Virus record (IMG/VR): IMGVR_UViG_3300021961_000616 | Location: 1 to 24,319 of that record | Reading direction: 5' to 3' (one strand) | Source: a virus | Length of the DNA stretch: 24,319 bases | Part shown: positions 14,301 to 19,066 of the stretch, piece after piece | Numbering within the stretch: the stretch's first letter is position 1 | Layout: each line of letters opens with the position of its first letter | Position numbers and translations under genes: made by a program | Notes under the pieces: model-generated | Databases searched by the model: none | Told to the model about the DNA's origin: nothing | The model's input: only the letters and a program-made list of their open reading frames with translations

Positions 14301-14666
14301 TCAAACTGATAATTCAAAGGGCAGGAAATCTACCCACTCTTTGGCGCAGTTGCCCGATACACCAACCGCCTCGCCGCACTCTTTCCAAGTCGAGCCCTGC
14401 CTGCGCATGATGACGATGCGCCGGATCTTGGCACCAGTGCTTTGGTTGCTGCTGTACCTATTTCGGTTGCGCCCCCGAAGCCACGCCTCGTACTCGGCCA
14501 CCGGCGCGATGGGCTTGGCCTGCATGGCCAGCCGCCTGCCGTTGTGGTGCACGGAGACGATCGTACCGTGCTTGGCCGTGGATGCGGGCGAGCTGTATAT
14601 CTTATTGGCGCGGTACATGCTGCCAATGTCTCCGGTGCGCATGTCGGTCAGGCGGCGGCCTGTCAT
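14301..14666 (-). CDS. helix-turn-helix protein, 121 aa
   Basis: ATG 14666 overlaps the stop of the 53-aa gene (ATGA). The C-terminal third (residues about 81-114) reads as a helix-turn-helix: KIRRIVIMRRQGSTWKECGE, then AVGVSGNCAKEWVDFLP. The N-terminal part is a basic beta-like domain (AKHGTIVSVHHNGRRLAM) with a Tyr/Trp helix (EYEAWLRGRNRNRY). Probably a DNA-binding regulator. Family not recognised. Confidence 0.78.
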   Translation of the reverse strand: MTGRRLTDMRTGDIGSMYRANKIYSSPASTAKHGTIVSVHHNGRRLAMQAKPIAPVAEYEAWLRGRNRNRYSSNQSTGAKIRRIVIMRRQGSTWKECGEAVGVSGNCAKEWVDFLPFELSV

Positions 14667-14824
14667 GTCAGTTTGGCCAGTGCGTCCAACAGCTCGCGAT
14701 CGGCCAGCAGCACCTCGACGCAGGCACGCGCGCCGTCGATGGTGCGCCAGTCAATGTCGATGCTGTCGGTGATGGCGTCGTCGAAGACGTCGGCTAGGTG
14801 GATTTCAAATTCAGTGCGTGTCAT
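14663..14824 (-). CDS. small acidic hypothetical protein, 53 aa
   Basis: A short frame: MTRTEFEIHLADVFDDAITD, continuing SIDIDWRTIDGAR and ending ELLDALAKLT. Four-base overlaps on both sides (14821-14824 and 14663-14666) argue that it is translated. Strongly acidic and helical. No family recognised. Confidence 0.7.
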   Translation of the reverse strand: MTRTEFEIHLADVFDDAITDSIDIDWRTIDGARACVEVLLADRELLDALAKLT

Positions 14825-15081
14825 GCTGCCTTCTCCTGCTTCTGGATGTGCAGTGCCTCGTCGAGCAGCGCCTCGCGCAGCGTGTGCAGCGCGGCCAGTC
14901 GGTCGAAGTGGATGGTGCGGTCAGAGGCGCAGGCCAGCGTGTCGCCGGGATAGTCGCGACCGTTGGGCGTGGCCTGCTTGAGGGCGTCGATGACCTCGTC
15001 GATCAGGCCCATCGCGGTGCGGCGTGGGTCGATGAGGTCGAAGGCGCTTGAGCCGTTGATGTTGAGGGTTGGTCGTATCAT
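14821..15081 (-). CDS. hypothetical phage protein, 86 aa, first gene of a sub-operon
   Basis: Starts at ATG 15081 behind the leader box and AGGAG. The plan NINGSSAFDLIDPRRTAMG, a helix (LIDEVIDALKQATPNGRDYP), then LRALHTLREALLDEAL-like helices is a recurrent small-protein type in phage early regions, function unknown. No catalytic residues are apparent. The stop overlaps the next start (ATGA). Confidence 0.78.
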   Translation of the reverse strand: MIRPTLNINGSSAFDLIDPRRTAMGLIDEVIDALKQATPNGRDYPGDTLACASDRTIHFDRLAALHTLREALLDEALHIQKQEKAA

Positions 15082-15089
15082 GTCGTGTG

Positions 15090-15105
15090 CTCCTGTGTTG
15101 CTGAT
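15090..15105 (-). promoter_or_regulatory. conserved leader/RBS box
   Basis: Minus-strand reading ATCAGCAACACAGGAG, followed by CACACGAC and ATG 15081. It is identical to the box before the gene at 16001 through to the ATG. Confidence 0.7.
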
Positions 15106-15111
15106 GAGGTA

Positions 15112-15140
15112 CCCTTAAACGATGCAATCCGATGTTGCAA
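15112..15140 (-). promoter_or_regulatory. TTGCAA-N6-ATTGCA element, possible promoter/operator
   Basis: TTGCAA (15135-15140) and TGCAAT (15123-15128, plus-strand reading) are 6 bases apart, as at the other sites. Position -10 would be TAAGGG, which is weak. It lies 4 bases after the end of the 43-aa gene and upstream of the 86-aa gene. Confidence 0.5.
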
Positions 15141-15143
15141 TAG

Positions 15144-15275
15144 CTATTTTTTGAGCAGTTGCTGCACGGCCCTGCGCGCCTCCTGCTGGGTGCTGGCACC
15201 GAGTATGGTCCACAGCTCCCGCAGGTGCGCCTGCGTCGTGACGCTGCCGCCGTAGGTCTTTGGTTCGTTGCTCAT
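15144..15275 (-). CDS. small hypothetical protein, 43 aa
   Basis: A short frame: MSNEPKTYGGSVTTQAHLRE, then LWTILGASTQQEARRAVQQL. Its ATG follows AAGGAG that overlaps the stop of the gene before it (AGCTAAGGAGAGTAAC then ATG). The helical end ARRAVQQLLKK is basic. No family recognised. Support is spacing, ribosome binding site and coding-like sequence. Confidence 0.65.
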   Translation of the reverse strand: MSNEPKTYGGSVTTQAHLRELWTILGASTQQEARRAVQQLLKK

Positions 15276-15285
15276 GTTACTCTCC

Positions 15286-15477
15286 TTAGCTGATGGTCAG
15301 GCCGTCGCGGATGATGCCCGCGTACACCGGTTTGAAGTAGCAGCGCTCGATGACGGTGCCGTTGGCCCAGTTCTGCGCATCCTCGGGGAAGCGCTCGTCC
15401 GCCCACGCCTTGGCCGCAGTGGTCTGCGGCTCAAGGATGATGATGCTGCCGTGATCCTGTACGTGGAAGTCTGTCAT
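15286..15477 (-). CDS. hypothetical protein, 63 aa
   Basis: ATG 15477 has AAGGGAGAG just upstream, inside the last codons of the 31-aa gene. A compact alpha/beta sequence (FHVQDHGSIIILEPQTTAAK then WADERFPEDAQNWANG). Short proteins with this form (a strand pair, then a WADE helix) are frequent in phage genomes, function unknown. Confidence 0.72.
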   Translation of the reverse strand: MTDFHVQDHGSIIILEPQTTAAKAWADERFPEDAQNWANGTVIERCYFKPVYAGIIRDGLTIS

Positions 15478-15478
15478 G

Positions 15479-15574
15479 TTACTCTCCCTTGAATGTCTTG
15501 ATGATTGCGATGGTGATGATGGTGGGCAGGACGCCCAGAAAGAAGATGGTCGTTGCGATGTGAAAGGCTGTCAT
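15479..15574 (-). CDS. tiny membrane protein, 31 aa
   Basis: Begins MTAFHIATTIFFLGVLPTII and ends TIAIIKTFKGE: a single hydrophobic segment over most of its length with a short basic end. The ATG overlaps the stop of the 68-aa gene (TAATG), and its 3' end carries the ribosome binding site for the next gene. It would insert in the inner membrane. Function unknown. Confidence 0.62.
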   Translation of the reverse strand: MTAFHIATTIFFLGVLPTIITIAIIKTFKGE

Positions 15575-15780
15575 TATACTGATCCTAAATGTTGCTCGTT
15601 CATGAGCGATGCTATGTCTGGGTTTGCGTCACTGGCGGCCTCGTACAGGCCGTCATTGTATGCGGTCCACTGCTTGGCCGTCCAGTTGGAGGGCCGATCC
15701 AGTCGGAAGGTGTCGCGGTCGTGGTCGGCGCGGCCGAGATAGTAGAACGGCTCGTCGTCGCCATGTGGGGGGAAGCTCAT
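15574..15780 (-). CDS. hypothetical protein, 68 aa
   Basis: Starts at ATG 15780, overlapping the stop of the 74-aa gene (ATGA). Rich in Asp, Tyr and Trp (HGDDEPFYYLGRADHDRD then WTAKQWTAYNDGLYEAASD). The aromatic, acidic composition suggests a soluble protein-binding module. No family recognised. Confidence 0.72.
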   Translation of the reverse strand: MSFPPHGDDEPFYYLGRADHDRDTFRLDRPSNWTAKQWTAYNDGLYEAASDANPDIASLMNEQHLGSV

Positions 15781-16001
15781 GCCACGTCCCCTTCCGTCAG
15801 GTTGTCGGGGTAGACGCGGATGCCGTAGTACTCGGCGTCGTGGTACTCGACGCTGTCGCGGTCGAAGATCGACGGGTCGACCCAGCGGAAGCCGCCGTGC
15901 ACGCTGGCGCTGGTCGTACGGGCACCGGCCGGCACGGTGACGCTGCCGCCGTGGCCGAAGGTGTGGGTGAACTCTTCCTTGACGCGAATGTTGTAGATCA
16001 T
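15777..16001 (-). CDS. hypothetical protein, 74 aa, first gene of a sub-operon
   Basis: The frame is open to 16274, but the upstream part is low-complexity Thr/Ser/Ala that reads like non-coding frame, and ATG 16001 follows the leader box and AGGAG. The protein is beta-rich (FTHTFGHGGSVTVPAGARTT), then acidic and aromatic (EYHDAEYYGIRVYPDNL). No family recognised. Confidence 0.75.
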   Translation of the reverse strand: MIYNIRVKEEFTHTFGHGGSVTVPAGARTTSASVHGGFRWVDPSIFDRDSVEYHDAEYYGIRVYPDNLTEGDVA

Positions 16002-16009
16002 GTCGTGTG

Positions 16010-16025
16010 CTCCTGTGTTGCTGAT
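16010..16025 (-). promoter_or_regulatory. conserved leader/RBS box
   Basis: Minus-strand reading ATCAGCAACACAGGAG before ATG 16001. Unlike most other copies it is not preceded by a TTGCAA element but by a strong hairpin, so the gene may be co-transcribed with the one before it. Confidence 0.68.
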
Positions 16026-16030
16026 GTGGT

Positions 16031-16048
16031 GGGGGACCGAAGTCCCCC
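16031..16048 (-). other. UUCG-capped RNA hairpin between genes
   Basis: In minus-strand RNA this is GGGGGAC-UUCG-GUCCCCC: a perfect 7-bp GC-rich stem with a C(UUCG)G tetraloop, the most stable common loop. It follows the stop of the 99-aa gene by 8 bases. There is no U-run after it, so it may protect or process the message rather than terminate it; partial termination is possible. Confidence 0.75.
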
Positions 16049-16056
16049 GTGTTGTG

Positions 16057-16356
16057 TTAGATGCGGTTGGCTGCGACGATGGCGCAGAGGATGGCGGGGT
16101 GCTTGTGGGTGCGGTAGAAGTCGCCGCAGTTGTATTCCCACTCGTCGTCGCACTCGAAGCGGTGGGCCGTGCCGAACAGTTCGCCATCGTAATAGAAGTC
16201 GACGGTGTGGAAATCGTACTTGGGGTCGTCGCCCTTGGCGGTGTTGAAGTTGCGCAGTTCAAAGTCATAGCCATTGAACGAGAACTTGTTGTCGCGGATG
16301 TTGATGGTGGCTTCTTCGCCGGACCAGTTGCTCTTGTTGAAAGTGATGAAAGTCAT
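16057..16356 (-). CDS. hypothetical protein, 99 aa, first minus-strand gene
   Basis: ATG 16356 is preceded by CGGAG and the leader box; the frame is open to 16389. Beta-rich and aromatic (EATINIRDNKFSFNGYDFEL, VDFYYDGELFGTAHRF), ending with a His/Cys helix (HKHPAILCAIVAANRI). It faces the divergent control region and is likely the first early transcript. First-transcribed phage genes often encode host-takeover proteins, but no family is recognised here. Confidence 0.78.
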   Translation of the reverse strand: MTFITFNKSNWSGEEATINIRDNKFSFNGYDFELRNFNTAKGDDPKYDFHTVDFYYDGELFGTAHRFECDDEWEYNCGDFYRTHKHPAILCAIVAANRI

Positions 16357-16364
16357 GATTTTTA

Positions 16365-16385
16365 CTCCGTTTCTTCGTTGCTGAT
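16365..16385 (-). promoter_or_regulatory. leader/RBS box with insertion
   Basis: The same ATCAGCAACGAAG start as the other leaders, but five extra bases separate it from the GGAG (ATCAGCAACGAAG then AAACGGAG). This makes the ribosome binding site distinct from the conserved box and shows that the ATCAGCAAC part is kept independently. Confidence 0.6.
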
Positions 16386-16403
16386 GCACTCTCCTAGAAT
16401 AGG

Positions 16404-16427
16404 TTTGAGGGTATGTAAACCCTCAAA
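16404..16427. promoter_or_regulatory. perfect palindrome TTTGAGGGT-N6-ACCCTCAAA, operator candidate
   Basis: Two perfect 9-base arms around 6 bases, 48-71 bases upstream of ATG 16356. The half-site with its flank (GTTTGAGGGTAT) recurs within the promoter candidate before the gene at 13662. The symmetry suggests a dimeric repressor or activator, such as the YdaS-like or winged-helix protein encoded in this block. Confidence 0.65.
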
Positions 16428-16439
16428 ATGCATTTTATT

Positions 16440-16664
16440 TGCAACACGTGCATTTTTTTACTCGTGTTGCATGATGGAGGGTACTGCAACGCGGTGCAAC
16501 ACGAGTAATTTATTACCAGTACCGCAGAAATCCTATTGTCTTAGGACGTGCAACGCGGTGCAACACGGTGCACCATTTAGTTCGTGTTGCAGCTGCAACG
16601 CCACCTGCAACGCCGAGGAGGCCTCTTAATCTCCGATTAAGGCCCTCTCGCGTTGCATGTTGCA
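16440..16664. repeat. TGCAACRCG repeat array (iteron or operator cluster)
   Basis: Copies of TGCAACRCG or its complement lie at 16440-16448, 16463-16471 (reverse), 16485-16493, 16495-16503, 16549-16557, 16559-16567, 16583-16591 (reverse) and 16649-16657 (reverse). TGCAACGCC lies at 16594-16602 and 16606-16614, and a bare GTTGCA core at 16659-16664. The 19-base pair TGCAACGCGGTGCAACACG occurs twice exactly, 64 bases apart, with units 10 bases apart (one helical turn). GTTGCAGCTGCAAC at 16587-16600 is a perfect palindrome. Further degenerate CGTTGCG copies run to about 16685. Confidence 0.85.
16620..16644. other. imperfect hairpin GGCC(tc)TTAATC-TCC-GATTAAGGCC
   Basis: Ten base pairs with a two-base bulge and a three-base loop, within the control region just right of the main repeat array. 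There is no T-run on either side, so an intrinsic terminator is not supported. It could be an operator or a structural element. Confidence 0.5.
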
Positions 16665-16808
16665 CGCGTTGTGCGTTGCGTTGCGGTGTGGGAAAGTTGG
16701 CCCTTCTCGTGGTGCAAAATGTCGGCACCCCTTGCCAATGGGTTTCGCGGTGCGTATGTTGCGCGCATTGACTGGTAGCACTGTGTAACCGAACGGAGCA
16801 TGCAGAAT

Positions 16809-17255
16809 ATGGCCAAGCGCCAAACGAAACGGACCCCCGAGGTCGAGGAGCGTATCATCGAGGGGCTGACCGATGGCGTGCCCCTGCGCGTTCTGTGCAG
16901 GCAGGATGATATTCCAAGCTGGCGTACTGTGTATGACTGGATAAACGCAGACCCATCCTTTGCCTCACGCGTCGCATACGCGCGCGATTTGGGCTTCGAG
17001 GCCATCGCCGAGGACATCCTCGACATCGCCGACGACACGCCCGCCATCAGCGAGCACGTGCAACGCAGCAAGATGCGCATCGACACGCGCCTGAAGCTGC
17101 TCGCCTGCTGGAGCCCGAAGCGCTACGGCAACAAGCAGGACGTCAGCATCGGCAACAAGGAGGGCGAGACCCTCAAGGTTCAGAGCAACGCGGAGAATGC
17201 TGCACTCACGTTGCACCTCGCCGAGGTGCTGCGCGACACGGACGTGCCGACGTGA
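16809..17255 (+). CDS. terS: terminase small subunit (Sf6 gp1-like)
   Basis: ATG 16809 is preferred over ATG 16800 because GGAG is 10 bases before it and only 1 base before 16800. The 148 residues fit the Sf6-type small terminase family: an N-terminal helix-turn-helix (VPLRVLCRQDDIPSWRTVYD) and WINADPSFASRVAYARDLG, then acidic helices ending at RLKLLACWSPKRYGNK, a family hallmark. The small subunit recognises the packaging site and regulates the motor; this family usually belongs to headful-packaging phages. It opens the rightward block and overlaps the next gene by 4 bases (GTGA). Confidence 0.9.
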   Translation: MAKRQTKRTPEVEERIIEGLTDGVPLRVLCRQDDIPSWRTVYDWINADPSFASRVAYARDLGFEAIAEDILDIADDTPAISEHVQRSKMRIDTRLKLLACWSPKRYGNKQDVSIGNKEGETLKVQSNAENAALTLHLAEVLRDTDVPT

Positions 17256-17596
17256 TACATCGCCGCCGTGAGGCCGAGCTGGTCAAGCCGGGCATCAACC
17301 TTATGTGGGAGCCGAAGGCCAAGGGCGCGATCGTCAAGACACCGTGGTTCAGTTGGTACATCACATGGAACCGGCACACGCGCCGCCTGAGCTTCGCCGT
17401 GCCGCACGGCTTCAACTGGCGCGCGCCACTCGGCCCCTGGCGTCGCATCCGCGAGCTTGAGGCCGAGGCGAAGATACACGCGACCGAGAAGTACGCGCTC
17501 AACCACGCGCTGCATCTGGCGAACGAGCGGTACGACAAGATCCGCGCGGCCAATCATGAGCTGCGCGAGACACTGACACTCTACCGATCGCAATGA
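17252..17596 (+). CDS. hypothetical protein between terminase subunits, 114 aa
   Basis: Start GTG 17252 overlaps the small terminase stop (GTGA), and its own stop overlaps the large terminase start (ATGA), so it is translated in line with the packaging genes. The N-terminal part is aromatic and basic (TPWFSWYITWNRHTRRLSFA, GFNWRAPLGPWRR). The C-terminal part is a long helix (RELEAEAKIHATEKYALNHA), possibly a coiled coil. Unknown function; a packaging accessory is inferred from position. Confidence 0.82.
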   Translation: MIHRRREAELVKPGINLMWEPKAKGAIVKTPWFSWYITWNRHTRRLSFAVPHGFNWRAPLGPWRRIRELEAEAKIHATEKYALNHALHLANERYDKIRAANHELRETLTLYRSQ

Positions 17597-19056
17597 CCGA
17601 CGTCGCCGCGCTACTGTCAAAGCTCAGTCCCGAGCAGCGCGTCCACCTCGACTGGCAGCGCCGCTGGCGATCGACGGCCCGGCCGAACCAGATCGTGGGG
17701 CGATCGAACTGGACCGAGTGCGGCTATCTAGCCGGGCGCGGCTTCGGAAAAACCAGAGTGGGGAGCGAGTGGGTCACGCGCGCAGTCTTCGAAGATGCGA
17801 GCGGCTACGATAGCTGCGTCATCGCGCCCACCTATCAGGACGTGAAGTTCACCTGCTTCGAAGGGCCGGCGGGCATCCTGTCAGTGCTGCCGCCCGAGCT
17901 GCTGGTAGAACACAACAAGACTGACATGATCATCAAGATGCGAAATGTTGCAGGTGGTGTGTCGACCATACGCGGCTTCACGGCAGAGAAGCCTGAGAGG
18001 TTGCGTGGTCCCCAGCATACACGGGCGTGGTGCGATGAGCTGGCCGCATGGCAGTACGACGAAGAGACGTGGGACATGCTGATGATGGGCATGCGTCTGG
18101 GCGACACGCCGCAGGTGCTCTGGACCACGACGCCCAAACCGAAGGAGCTGATACGCAAGTTGAGCCTGCCGAAGGAGGGCCGCACCATCGTGCGTGGATC
18201 CACCTTCGACAACAAGGCGAACCTGCCCGACAGCTTCTTCGCCTCGTTGGAGCAGTACGAGGGAACAACGCTCGGCAGACAAGAGTTATATGGCGAGCTT
18301 ATAGACCCCGAAGAGAGCGGCATCGTCAAGCGCAGCGACTTCCGCCTGTGGCCGGCCAAGAAGCCGCTGCCCGCACTGGACTACATCATCCTGTCACTCG
18401 ACACGGCATTCACCGAGGCGACGTACGACAAGAAGAGCGGCGACGCGGACAGCACGGCCTGCGTCGTGATCGGCAGCTTCCACGACAAGGACAACGTCAG
18501 CCACCTGATCGTGCTCGACTGTTGGTCCGAGCAGATGGGCATGCCCGAGCTGATCAAGCGCGTGAAGAAGGAACTGAACGTCGCGTACGGCGACGATCAG
18601 GACGTCGCGTTGATCAAGCCGATGTTCGGCGGCGCGAAGCCAATAACGTCGGGCCGCAAGCCCGACCTGTGCCTGATCGAGGACAAGGGGAGCGGCATCA
18701 GCTTGAGACAGATGCTCGAACGGGAGGGCATCGACGCTTATGCCTACAACCCCGGTCGGGCAGACAAGCTGGCGCGCCTGCACATGGTCAGCCACGTCTT
18801 CGCACGCAAGCGGGTGTGGCTGCCGGAGAGCGACAAGTTCCCCGGCAGGCCGCGCACGTGGGTAGAGCCGATGCTCGCGCAACTGTGCGCATTCACCGGG
18901 CCGAAGAGCGTCAAGCACGACGACTATGTCGACGCCATGACACAGTGCGTGAGACTGTGCCTCGACAAGAGACTTGTTTCAGTGATAAAGGAAACCAAGA
19001 AGGTTGAGGACGACCGTCCGCCGCCGAAGGTTATCCAAAACCCGTACGGGCAGTAA
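17593..19056 (+). CDS. terL: terminase large subunit (packaging ATPase and nuclease)
   Basis: 487 residues. ATPase part: Walker A AGRGFGKT at 47-54, Walker B ending with the catalytic pair Asp148-Glu149 (TRAWCDELAAW), and coupling motif TTTPKP at 178-183. Nuclease part (RNase H-like): LSLDTAF with Asp270, and the late acidic motif DDYVDAM near the C terminus. The length is normal. The enzyme pumps DNA into the prohead through the portal and cuts it at the end of packaging. ATGA overlap with the gene before. Confidence 0.96.
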   Translation: MTDVAALLSKLSPEQRVHLDWQRRWRSTARPNQIVGRSNWTECGYLAGRGFGKTRVGSEWVTRAVFEDASGYDSCVIAPTYQDVKFTCFEGPAGILSVLPPELLVEHNKTDMIIKMRNVAGGVSTIRGFTAEKPERLRGPQHTRAWCDELAAWQYDEETWDMLMMGMRLGDTPQVLWTTTPKPKELIRKLSLPKEGRTIVRGSTFDNKANLPDSFFASLEQYEGTTLGRQELYGELIDPEESGIVKRSDFRLWPAKKPLPALDYIILSLDTAFTEATYDKKSGDADSTACVVIGSFHDKDNVSHLIVLDCWSEQMGMPELIKRVKKELNVAYGDDQDVALIKPMFGGAKPITSGRKPDLCLIEDKGSGISLRQMLEREGIDAYAYNPGRADKLARLHMVSHVFARKRVWLPESDKFPGRPRTWVEPMLAQLCAFTGPKSVKHDDYVDAMTQCVRLCLDKRLVSVIKETKKVEDDRPPPKVIQNPYGQ

Positions 19057-19066
19057 GGATTAGGTA

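Larger units (their letters stand above)
16357..16808. other. divergent control region, no gene; possible origin
   Basis: The only stretch above 300 bases without a credible gene. It separates the leftward early block from the rightward packaging block. From left to right it holds the leader of the 99-aa gene, a 24-bp palindrome, an AT-rich tract (about 16425-16460, conspicuous in otherwise GC-rich DNA), an array of TGCAACRCG repeats, a hairpin at 16620-16644, further GTTGC copies, TTGACT near 16768, and the small terminase ribosome binding site. Repeats next to AT-rich DNA fit an iteron-type origin, an operator cluster, or both. Confidence 0.7.

Noticed and set aside
16031-16048. Intrinsic terminator
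   Set aside because: The stem is strong but followed by CACCACATC in the transcript, with no U-run.
16440-16664. CRISPR array
   Set aside because: Units are only 9 bases, occur in both orientations and have irregular, very short spacing; there are no cas genes.
16513-16728. 71-aa minus-strand frame in the control region, and the end of a 209-aa plus frame (16000-16629)
   Set aside because: The translations just read the TGCAAC repeats, no good ribosome binding site is present, and the larger frame covers two real minus-strand genes.
18048-19007. 319-aa frame in the large terminase, and 396-aa minus frame at 20017-21207 in the portal gene
   Set aside because: Both are alternate frames of well identified structural genes with Arg-rich or Ser-rich low-complexity translations.
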